From Chloroflexota bacterium (GTDB lineage: Bacteria; Chloroflexota; UBA6077; CF-72), in contig JAFAWJ010000387.1 in NCBI GenBank assembly GCA_019242065.1, forward strand, positions 1 through 8,000: a stretch of DNA of 8,000 bases, read 5' to 3'. Shown here in pieces: positions 1 through 6,344 of this stretch (positions within the stretch are counted from its first letter, which is position 1; the number at the start of each line of letters is the position of its first letter). The position numbers and the translations under genes are program-made. A model generated the notes under the pieces. That model ran no database searches. It was not told the DNA's origin and was given only the letters and a program-made list of their open reading frames with translations.

Positions 1-1
1 G

Positions 2-1651
2 CTCGAGGCGTGTGCACCAGCCGCGCCCGCCGCGCCGACCGTCCCGTCCTCCACTGGTACGACCGGTACCAGCAGCAACACCAGCCTGCTACCCACCTAC
101 GTCCCATTCCCGAACAAGCCGACGCCCGACTTCCCGTCGTCGGGCGATCCCTACATGGACGGCTACAACACCTATCCCAGGAACCCCGCGAAGTCCATTA
201 CGGGACCGGTCGGCTCGGGCGGAACGATCACGTCGATGACCATCGGCCTGTTTCCGCCGCCCACGCCGTACGAAAACAACCCGGCCTGGCAGGCGATCAA
301 CAAGGAGCTGAACGCCGACTTCAGGATGAACATCGTCGCGCCAGGCGACTACGTGGCCAAGCTGGCCACGGTGATGGCTGGCTCGGACATGCCGGACCTG
401 CTGTTTTTTTATTACAACCTGCAAACTGCGATTACCGCCGTTGCGGGCGTGCCGCAGTTCGTCGAGGCCCAGGGCGCGGACCTCACGCCCTATCTGGCCG
501 GCGACGCGATCAAGGACTACCCGGCGCTGGCCGCCATCCCCACTCGCGCGTGGAAGAACTCGGGTAGCGTCTACGACGGCAAAGTCATCATGGTCCCCAA
601 GCCGCTGTACTCCGAGGGCTTCGTCTTCCTCAAGAACGTCACTCAATGGGACGCCACGCTGGGCACGGACTACGTGCCCAAAAACGCCGACGACTTCAAG
701 CGCGTCATGCAGGCGCTCACCCAGCCGCAGGACGACCATTATGCGATTGCCGCGGCGGGCGCCTCCTCCTCAGGCGATGCCTTCGGCGTGAAGTGGTTTT
801 CCCAGTTCTACGGGGCACCCAACGAATGGCGACTCGAATCCGACGGCAAGCTGACGCGCGCCTTCGAAACTCCCGAATATAAGGAAGCGGTTGGCTTCGT
901 GCACGACCTGTACGCCGCCAACCTCTACCACCCCAATACCGCCCAGATGAGCAGCGGACCCAATGGCCGGTCCGACTTCGCCGCGGGCAAGTGGACAATC
1001 TGGCTGGACGGCTTCGCCACCGCCTGGAGTGATCCGTGGCGTCGCGCGCGGATGGCTCCCAATCCCTTTGAGGTCCACATGATCCCGCTGTTCCCGGCCC
1101 ACGACGGCGGCAAGCCGGTGCACATGCTCAACGCGGCGCACCTGGGCGCCACCGCGATCAAGAAGGGCTCGGCGGATCGCGTGAGGGAGCTGCTGCGCGT
1201 GCTCAATTATCTTGCCGCGCCGTTCGGATCAGCCGAAGACGCGCTGCTCTCGTACGGCGTGCAGGGCCCGGACTACACGCTGGACGCCAACGGCAATCCG
1301 GTACTGACCGATCGTGGCAATCCGGACGCGAACTATCTGCCGTTCAAGTACATCGCCCAGCACGAGTCGGTGCTGTATTTGCCCGACATTCCGGATTACA
1401 CCACCCAGCTGGTGGCGGCGGAAAAGCTGCTCCTGCCGCTCGGCATCACGGATCCGACGATGGGCTATGTCTCACCCACCGCCGTGCGCAACGGCGCGGT
1501 GGTGACCCAGCAGTTGTACGACGGAGTGCGTGACATCATCGTCGGCCGCCGGCCGTTTGGCGACTACGACCAGCTCGTCGCCGACTGGCGCAACAACGGC
1601 GGTGAGACGATTCGTGGGGAATTCCAATCCGCGCTCAGTAAATCGAGTTAG
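2..1651 (+). CDS. Extracellular solute-binding lipoprotein of an ABC importer (sugar type, LipO/UgpB-like), 5' partial
   Basis: This is probably the substrate-capture lipoprotein of a carbohydrate-type ABC importer, anchored outside the membrane. The frame is open to the left edge and 549 residues are visible. The first four read L-E-A-C, a plausible lipobox with Cys at bases 11-13, followed by a low-complexity Ala/Pro/Ser/Thr stretch typical of the flexible tether after a lipidated Cys. The ATG at 155 lies inside the mature protein, so it is unlikely to be the start; the true start and signal peptide lie upstream of the window. The early segment with VAPGDYVAKLATVMAGSDMP and the C-terminal segment containing PFGDYDQLVADWRNNGGETI match the pattern I know from LipO-type binding proteins. 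No permease or ATPase of sugar type is in the window, so its partners must lie upstream or elsewhere. The substrate cannot be read from sequence. Glu at lipobox position -2 is unusual. Confidence is high for the family, low for the ligand. Confidence 0.88.
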   Translation, partial: LEACAPAAPAAPTVPSSTGTTGTSSNTSLLPTYVPFPNKPTPDFPSSGDPYMDGYNTYPRNPAKSITGPVGSGGTITSMTIGLFPPPTPYENNPAWQAINKELNADFRMNIVAPGDYVAKLATVMAGSDMPDLLFFYYNLQTAITAVAGVPQFVEAQGADLTPYLAGDAIKDYPALAAIPTRAWKNSGSVYDGKVIMVPKPLYSEGFVFLKNVTQWDATLGTDYVPKNADDFKRVMQALTQPQDDHYAIAAAGASSSGDAFGVKWFSQFYGAPNEWRLESDGKLTRAFETPEYKEAVGFVHDLYAANLYHPNTAQMSSGPNGRSDFAAGKWTIWLDGFATAWSDPWRRARMAPNPFEVHMIPLFPAHDGGKPVHMLNAAHLGATAIKKGSADRVRELLRVLNYLAAPFGSAEDALLSYGVQGPDYTLDANGNPVLTDRGNPDANYLPFKYIAQHESVLYLPDIPDYTTQLVAAEKLLLPLGITDPTMGYVSPTAVRNGAVVTQQLYDGVRDIIVGRRPFGDYDQLVADWRNNGGETIRGEFQSALSKSS

Positions 1652-1661
1652 TTGAGGGCGG

Positions 1662-2459
1662 TTAGTAGTAGATCACGCCGGGGACGCCGCCGCCGACGGC
1701 GATGACATCGCCGTTGATGGCCACCGATCGGGGTGAAGCCAGGAACGTCACGACGTGGGCGACATCCTCGGGCGTGATCGGCCGCCGCACCAGGTTGGTC
1801 GCGAACCGCTCTTGAATGGCCTGCTCGACGGAGATGCCGCGCTCTCTGGCCTGCGCTTCCATCTGGGCCTGGTAGTACTCGGTCAGCGTCCCGCCCGGGT
1901 GGACGACCGTCACGTTGATGCCCGAGGGTCCCAGCTCGTCGGCGGCGTTCTTGGTCAGCGCCACCAGCGCCACGTTGCGCGTGCTGCCGATGATCGAGTT
2001 CGTCGACCGCGCGGCCAGGCCGCTGATATTGATGATGCGTCCCCAGCCGTTGCGCTGCATGTGCGGAGCCACGTGCTGGATGCAGCGCAACGCACCGAGC
2101 ACCTTCACATCCAGCTCGGCTCTGAACGGCGCGTCGGTGATGTCCGCCAGCTTGAACGCCACCCGACTGCCGACTTCGGCGGCGCTGTTGACCAGGATGT
2201 CGATGCTGCCCATCGACTGGAAGGCCCGGTCGACCATGGACGCGACCGATTCGGCATCCGCGGTGTCGGCAACCAGCGGCGTCACCGTTGCGCCGGTTTC
2301 GGCGGCAAGCGACTGTGCCGTCGCCTCCAGCGCCTCACGTCCGCGTGCGACCACCACCACGGACGCGCCCTCGCGCGCCAGCTCGCGCGCAACCGCCTTG
2401 CCAATTCCCCGACTGCCACCGGTGACGATGGCGGCCTTGCCTCTCAACTCAAGATCCAC
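1662..2459 (-). CDS. Short-chain dehydrogenase/reductase (SDR) family protein with a divergent active site
   Basis: This is a Rossmann-fold protein of the classical SDR size (265 residues from the chosen start). The nucleotide-binding motif TGGSRGIG is at residues 13-20, an Asp before a small residue (VAD) at about 63-65, and NSAA at 91-94 replaces the usual NNAG/NAGG. The C-terminal LASPRSVAINGDVIAVGGG resembles the typical SDR end. The core is odd: where classical enzymes have Asn-Ser-Tyr-Lys, I read Lys119 (DVKVLG), Ser146-Gly147 (NISGLAA), Gly158 and Asn162 (GSTRN just before VALVALTK). Dinucleotide binding therefore looks intact, but standard Tyr/Lys catalysis does not. I chose the GTG at 2459 because AGGTGG lies six bases before it and the protein then starts MDLELRGK, as many SDRs do; the GTG at 2477 would add six residues containing that ribosome site. 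The gene overlaps the previous stop by 11 bases, suggesting translational coupling. Substrate unknown. Confidence 0.9.
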   Translation of the reverse strand: MDLELRGKAAIVTGGSRGIGKAVARELAREGASVVVVARGREALEATAQSLAAETGATVTPLVADTADAESVASMVDRAFQSMGSIDILVNSAAEVGSRVAFKLADITDAPFRAELDVKVLGALRCIQHVAPHMQRNGWGRIINISGLAARSTNSIIGSTRNVALVALTKNAADELGPSGINVTVVHPGGTLTEYYQAQMEAQARERGISVEQAIQERFATNLVRRPITPEDVAHVVTFLASPRSVAINGDVIAVGGGVPGVIYY

Positions 2460-3246
2460 GCGGCTCCACCTCTCCACGGTTCGCCAGCAGGCAGCCCCAG
2501 CCGGCGACTGGCGGAATGACGCCCGGCGCCACCAGCGTCTGCCAGATTTCGGCGCTGAGGTTGATCAGCACCGGTTTGCCGAGCTCAGCCTCGAGCGCAG
2601 GAATCGCGTGCAGGCTCAACGTGGCGCCACCCGGCAGCAGGATGGCTTCGGCCGCCGGCGCCAGGGCGGCCGCCTCGCGACCGACGTCGAGCGCCAGTTG
2701 CATGCCATCGGCCATGGACAACTGGCGCGCCTGGCTCAGCGACAGGTCGCGTGCGGTGGTCGCCAGCACCTGAATGCCAGCCTCGGCAAGGTACGTGGCG
2801 ATCACCGCGTTGGTCTCGGCCGGAAAGCGGCTGGCCATGGCAATGCGCGAGACGCCGAGGAAGCCCAGGGCGGCGACGATCGACTCCAGCGTGGCGTACG
2901 CGGTCTGACCGGTACGCCGCGGCACCTCCGCCAGCAGGTCGCACACGCGCTGGCGACCCATGCCGGCCGATACGGGGACGCCCGAGAGCACCACGCAGTC
3001 CGCGGACTCGGCCTGGAGCGTCTCGACGCAGCGCCAGAAGGCCTCGACGGCCGAATCGGGCGTGACGTCCGAGTAGTCGCGGATGCCGAGGCCGACGCCA
3101 ATCTGCATGACGTCGTGCGGGACGAGCCTGTAGAACTGGTAGTCCACGCCGCGCTGGGTGCCGGCGGTACCGGGCAGAATGACGCCGTAGCGGTAGCGGG
3201 GAAGCAGTCGCTGGATCCAGGACTGATCGCCGGCGGACACGGGCAT
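2449..3246 (-). CDS. Arylmalonate decarboxylase / maleate isomerase-like protein (Asp/Glu racemase superfamily), catalytic cysteines missing
   Basis: The 265-residue length and layout fit the maleate cis-trans isomerase/arylmalonate decarboxylase branch of the Asp/Glu racemase superfamily, cytosolic enzymes that use one or two cysteines for proton transfer on malonate- or maleate-like acids. I see the early strand YGVILPG at 20-26, LSGVPVS at 87-93, the ALGFLGVSRIAMAS segment at 126-139 followed by FPAETNAVIATYL, and ILLPGGATLSLHAIPALE at 202-219 followed by LGKPVLI. From memory of Bordetella arylmalonate decarboxylase, the last segment aligns with ILLSCGGLLTLDAIPEVE, so the catalytic Cys188 position is Gly206 here. 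The other site, Gly74 in that decarboxylase and Cys in isomerases and racemases, is Gly89. The four cysteines present (73, 84, 102, 252) are not at these sites. Either the chemistry differs or the protein binds rather than converts a ligand. It starts 27 bases after the permease stop and overlaps the SDR gene, so all are probably co-transcribed. Confidence 0.8.
   Translation of the reverse strand: MPVSAGDQSWIQRLLPRYRYGVILPGTAGTQRGVDYQFYRLVPHDVMQIGVGLGIRDYSDVTPDSAVEAFWRCVETLQAESADCVVLSGVPVSAGMGRQRVCDLLAEVPRRTGQTAYATLESIVAALGFLGVSRIAMASRFPAETNAVIATYLAEAGIQVLATTARDLSLSQARQLSMADGMQLALDVGREAAALAPAAEAILLPGGATLSLHAIPALEAELGKPVLINLSAEIWQTLVAPGVIPPVAGWGCLLANRGEVEPRGS
2466..2471 (-). promoter_or_regulatory. 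Ribosome binding site deciding the SDR start
   Basis: On the minus strand AGGTGG sits six bases upstream of the GTG at 2459, one mismatch from the consensus AGGAGG. It lies within the end of the upstream racemase-like gene and favours the GTG at 2459 over the in-frame GTG at 2477. Confidence 0.6.
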
Positions 3247-3273
3247 GCCTGCCCAGCATAGCCGGGGATCTCG

Positions 3274-4083
3274 TTAGTGCGCCGTGGCGAAGACCAGCGA
3301 GCGGCGCGAGGCCACCAGGTAGCCCACGAAACTGAGCGTCGTAATAAAGAAGCTTGGCGGATACGGCACGTAGAAGCCGATGACCAGTCCAACCCACACG
3401 CACAGGACGCCAATCGCCACCGCCAGGGCAATCGCCTGCGGCGGACGGGCGGTCAGCTGCTGGGCGGTCGCGGCGGGCAGGATGAGCAGCGCGAAGATCA
3501 GCAGCACGCCGACGATCTGGACGGCGGTCGCCACGGCGAAGCCGAGCAGGATCATGAATCCGACGCCCAGCGCGCGCACGGGCAGACCGCGGGCCTCGGC
3601 GATTTCGGGGTCCAGCGAGGCGAACAGCAGCGGGCGATAGATCACGCCCATGGCCGCCAGGCTGAAGCAGGCGAAGACGATCACCAGGCGCAGGTCGGCG
3701 GGCGAGATGGCCAGGATGTTGCCGAACAGGATGTTGACGGCTTCGCCGGCGAGCTTCGTGGACATGGTCAGGAACAGGGAGCCGAGGGCCAGGGAAAAGG
3801 CCAGGGTGGCGCCGATGGCGACGTCGCGGCCGCGTAGCCGGTCGCCGAGGACACCCATCAGCACGCCGGCGAGGGTCGTGAAGGTGAGCATGCCGACGAA
3901 GATGTCCTGGCCGACGAGGACCGCCCCCGTGGCGCCCGCGAAGCCGCCGTGCGAGAGCGCTTCGGTGGCGAATGCCAGTCTTCGCAGCACCACAAAGTAG
4001 CCAATAACGCCCGCCATGACGGCGACGACGCTCCCCGCCAGAAAGGCGTTCTGCATAAAGCCATACGCGAAGATGTCTTGCAT
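3274..4083 (-). CDS. Metal ABC transporter permease (ABC-3 family, ZnuB/MntB-like)
   Basis: This is the membrane subunit that would form the channel of a zinc or manganese importer. The 269 residues are strongly hydrophobic, with helices at roughly 13-34, 60-80, 88-106, 131-150, 171-188, 190-208, 217-238 and 245-258. Family hallmarks visible are LRRLAFATEALSHGG at 33-47, including the conserved His45 of the ALSH motif, ILFGNILAIS near 118-127, SLDPEIAEARGLPV at 156-169, and VGVLLIFALLILPAATA at 191-207. ZnuB-type permeases act as homodimers with a cognate ATPase, and the gene directly upstream supplies one, ending 15 bases before this ATG. No strong ribosome site is seen before the start, so translation may be coupled to the ATPase. 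The metal (Zn, Mn or Fe) cannot be assigned from the permease sequence. No metal-binding ZnuA/PsaA-like protein or Fur/MntR regulator gene is present in the window. Confidence 0.93.
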   Translation of the reverse strand: MQDIFAYGFMQNAFLAGSVVAVMAGVIGYFVVLRRLAFATEALSHGGFAGATGAVLVGQDIFVGMLTFTTLAGVLMGVLGDRLRGRDVAIGATLAFSLALGSLFLTMSTKLAGEAVNILFGNILAISPADLRLVIVFACFSLAAMGVIYRPLLFASLDPEIAEARGLPVRALGVGFMILLGFAVATAVQIVGVLLIFALLILPAATAQQLTARPPQAIALAVAIGVLCVWVGLVIGFYVPYPPSFFITTLSFVGYLVASRRSLVFATAH

Positions 4084-4098
4084 CGCTGGCTTATGGCC

Positions 4099-4908
4099 TC
4101 AGGCGCCGACCACGAAGCGGTGGCCGTCGGCGGTCACGTGCACGTGCACGGGCGTCTCGTACAGCTCGCTGAGCAGGTCCGAACGGACCACGTCGTCCAG
4201 CGAGCCGGCCACCACCTGGCCGTCGAGGATGAACACGATGCCGTCGAGCATTTCCAGGAGCGGATTCAGGTCGTGGGCGACCATGATCACCGTCATGCGG
4301 CGCTCGACGCGCAGCCGCTCCACCAGGTGCACGATCTCGTGCTGACTCTTCAGGTCCAGACTGGCGAGCGGCTCGTCCAGCAGCAGCAGGCGTGGCTCGG
4401 TCAGCAGTGCCTGGGCAATCTGGAGGCGCTGCTGTTCGCCGCCGGACAGGAGTCCGACCGGTCGATACGCGTAGGCCGAGGCGCCCACGGCGTCGATCGC
4501 CGCCTCGACGGCGAGGCGCTCGGCCGCCGAAGCCGGCCCGAACCCCCAGCGGTGGCCGACCAGCCCGAGCATGACCAGGTCGAAGCCGCGCACGGCCAGG
4601 TCGGCCGCGAGCGTACGGCGCTGGGGCACGTAGCCGATGGCCGGATTGCCGCGGCCGGGCGGCTTGCCGAGGACGAGCACGCGTCCACAGGTGAGTCGCA
4701 CCTGGCCGAGCAGTACGCGCAGCAGGGTGGTCTTGCCGGTGCCGTTGGGGCCGATGAGGCCGACGAACTCGCCGGGCGCCAGCTGGAGATTGGCGGAGGA
4801 CCAGACGGTGCGATGACCGAAGCTGACCGCCGCATCGTCGAATTCGACAACGGGCGCCTCAGCCAGCGGTGGGTCTGGTCGTACCGGCGACAGTGCGGGA
4901 TGACGCAT
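4099..4908 (-). CDS. Metal ABC transporter ATP-binding protein (ZnuC/MntA-like)
   Basis: This is the cytosolic ATPase that would drive the adjacent permease. All nucleotide-binding elements are present: GPNGTGKTT (Walker A), VPQRR (Q-loop), LSGGEQQR (signature), LLLLDEP (Walker B), SLD (D-loop) and VAHD (switch His). The C-terminus ETPVHVHVTADGHR is His-containing, as often seen in zinc/manganese-type ATPases. The start is uncertain. I give the ATG at 4908, which follows a terminator-like hairpin and T-tract and yields 269 residues, but it has no ribosome site, so it would need a leaderless or coupled start. The alternative ATG at 4953 has AAAGG two bases upstream and adds 15 residues encoded by the hairpin itself. 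Family homology begins only around PVVEFDDAAVSFG, about 19 residues after the chosen Met, so it does not discriminate. The next gene, the permease, follows after 15 bases. Confidence 0.93.
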   Translation of the reverse strand: MRHPALSPVRPDPPLAEAPVVEFDDAAVSFGHRTVWSSANLQLAPGEFVGLIGPNGTGKTTLLRVLLGQVRLTCGRVLVLGKPPGRGNPAIGYVPQRRTLAADLAVRGFDLVMLGLVGHRWGFGPASAAERLAVEAAIDAVGASAYAYRPVGLLSGGEQQRLQIAQALLTEPRLLLLDEPLASLDLKSQHEIVHLVERLRVERRMTVIMVAHDLNPLLEMLDGIVFILDGQVVAGSLDDVVRSDLLSELYETPVHVHVTADGHRFVVGA

Positions 4909-4910
4909 GG

Positions 4911-4947
4911 AAACAAAAACAGTGGACGAGATATCGTCTCGCCCACT
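4911..4947 (-). terminator. Intrinsic terminator-like hairpin after the aminotransferase, possible attenuator of the metal-importer genes
   Basis: In the minus-strand RNA the arms at 4947-4937 and 4931-4921 pair over 11 base pairs (ten Watson-Crick, one G-U) around a five-base loop, and the stem is followed directly by GTTTTTGTTTCC. In the plus-strand RNA the wobble becomes an A-C mismatch and no U-tract follows, so the signal points to the minus strand. The stem begins 27 bases after the aminotransferase stop and ends right before the ATG at 4908. It fits a terminator for the upstream unit, or a conditional one controlling the importer. Confidence 0.72.
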
Positions 4948-4948
4948 G

Positions 4949-4978
4949 ATCATCGCCTTTATTGAGACGTTGTGTCAA
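4949..4978 (-). promoter_or_regulatory. Candidate promoter for the metal-importer operon
   Basis: The minus strand carries a perfect TTGACA at 4978-4973 and, 18 bases on, GATGAT at 4954-4949 (four of six matches to TATAAT). Transcription would begin near 4942, inside the first arm of the hairpin, so the inverted repeat could also serve as an operator. The -35 overlaps the aminotransferase stop codon. The weak -10 keeps confidence low. Confidence 0.3.
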
Positions 4979-6315
4979 CTAGCCTCGACACGCGCAAGCG
5001 CCCGATCGATGGCGCCCACCAGTGCGCCAATCTGCTCCGAAGTGGTGGTCAGCGGCGGGGTAACCAGGGCATGATCGCCGAGCTGACCGTCGGCGCCGCC
5101 CTGACCGGGGTACACGGCGGCCCCTTCTTCGATGCATGCCCGCCCGAACCGATGCGCCATCTCAGCCTCTACCGGAAACGGCTCGCGCGTCGCCTGATCC
5201 TGCACCAGCTCGATGCCCAGCAGCAATCCCAGCCCGCGCGCGTCACCCAGGATGCGATGCCGCGCCTGCAGCCCCTTGAGTCCGTCCAGCAGCTCGGCGC
5301 CCCGCTCGCGCGCCGCGCGCACCAGGTCGTGCCGCCGGATGTACTCCAGCACGGCCAGCCCGGCCGCGGCGCTGAGCGGATGCTGGGCAAACGTGTGACC
5401 CGCGACCCACGCTGTGCCCGCCTCGCGCAAGGCGGCCACGATGCGCGCGTGGGCCATCAGCACCGCCAGCGGCGCATAGCCACCGCTCACGCCTTTGGCG
5501 GCGACGAGGATATCCGGCACCACGTCCCAGTGCTCGATGGCAAACCAGCGACCCGTGCGACCGAAGCCGCTCATAACTTCGTCGGCGACCAGCAGCACGT
5601 CGTAGGCGTCGCAGATTTCGCGGATGCGCTGAAAGTAGCCCGGCGGCGCGGGTACGGCGCCCATGGTCGCCCCGACCACGGGCTCGGCGATGAAGCACGC
5701 GATGTTTTCGGCACCGTACCAGCGAATCGTGCGTTCGAGCTCGTCGGCACAGCGCAAGCTGCCGCTGGCGCAATCCTGGCAGCGGTACGCGTACGCGGGC
5801 GGGATCTTCGGCATGTCATGCAGCATGGGCTGGTACTTGCGCCGCCGCTGGGTGTGCCCGCTGAAGCCGATCGCGCCGAGGGTCAGGCCGTGGAACCCCT
5901 GCCAGCGGCTGACGACCAGGTGCTTCTGCGGCTGGCCGCGTGTCAACCAGTACTGACGCGCCAGTTTGACCGCGCCCTCGGTGACTTCCGAGCCGCTGCT
6001 GAACAGCGCCACGTGGCTCAGGCCGCGCGGCGTGGTCTCGGCGATCGCCTCGGCGAGCGTCTGGGCCGGCACGCTCTGAAACTGGGTCCAGGGCACGAAG
6101 GCGACCTCTTTGAGCTGGCGGGTGATGGCTTCGACGATCTCGGGGACGGCATGGCCGACGGAGGTGACGGCGCCAACGCCGCCGGCGGCGTCGATGATCG
6201 CCTTGCCGTCGGCGTCGTACAGGTAGATCCCTTCAGCACGCACGACGACTGGCAGATCGCCGTCGAGCGCGGGGAAGAACGAGGCGGAGCCGCCGCGTGT
6301 CGGCGCGTTGACCAT
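4975..6315 (-). CDS. Class III PLP-dependent aminotransferase (omega-transaminase type)
   Basis: This is a fold-type I aminotransferase that would move an amino group between an amine or omega-amino acid and a keto acid. From the ATG at 6315 it has 446 residues, normal for the class. SSGSEVTEGAVKLAR at 106-120 is the phosphate-binding region, IAEPVVGATMG at 209-219 the usual central strand, VADEVMSGFGRTG at 243-255 carries the PLP-ring Asp245, AAKGVSGGYAPL at 272-283 carries the Schiff-base Lys274, and AGHTFAQHPL at 305-314 carries the phosphate-contacting Thr. Residues 177-189 contain a three-cysteine cluster, YRCQDCASGSLRC. I chose the ATG at 6315 because the upstream extension to 6387 would overlap the preceding gene and has a compositionally unlike, Arg/Pro-rich start. 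It lies 29 bases after the PPOX gene, without a strong ribosome site. The likely terminator is 27 bases after the stop. Its substrate is not evident from sequence. Confidence 0.92.
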   Translation of the reverse strand: MVNAPTRGGSASFFPALDGDLPVVVRAEGIYLYDADGKAIIDAAGGVGAVTSVGHAVPEIVEAITRQLKEVAFVPWTQFQSVPAQTLAEAIAETTPRGLSHVALFSSGSEVTEGAVKLARQYWLTRGQPQKHLVVSRWQGFHGLTLGAIGFSGHTQRRRKYQPMLHDMPKIPPAYAYRCQDCASGSLRCADELERTIRWYGAENIACFIAEPVVGATMGAVPAPPGYFQRIREICDAYDVLLVADEVMSGFGRTGRWFAIEHWDVVPDILVAAKGVSGGYAPLAVLMAHARIVAALREAGTAWVAGHTFAQHPLSAAAGLAVLEYIRRHDLVRAARERGAELLDGLKGLQARHRILGDARGLGLLLGIELVQDQATREPFPVEAEMAHRFGRACIEEGAAVYPGQGGADGQLGDHALVTPPLTTTSEQIGALVGAIDRALARVEAS

Positions 6316-6344
6316 TGGCGCCCGATCATACCCGAGGGGGTTAG

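Noticed and set aside
404..410. A run of seven T in the solute-binding gene, considered as a frameshift or phase-variation site
   Set aside because: The frame continues correctly through it (LLFFYY) and matches the family; seven bases is modest and encodes ordinary Phe/Tyr codons.
1652..1661. Possible bidirectional terminator between the convergent lipoprotein and SDR genes
   Set aside because: Only ten bases separate the two stops, and I find no stem with a T-tract there or in the flanking coding ends.
1915..3261. A 448-codon open frame on the + strand opposite the SDR and racemase-like genes
   Set aside because: Composition is Arg/Ala-rich with no domain, and the opposite strand carries two well-supported families. 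A shadow frame.
4134..4151. CACGTG-type palindromes in tandem, considered as a binding site
   Set aside because: They encode the His-Val-His-Val segment at the C-terminus of the ATPase, far from a gene start, so coding use explains them.
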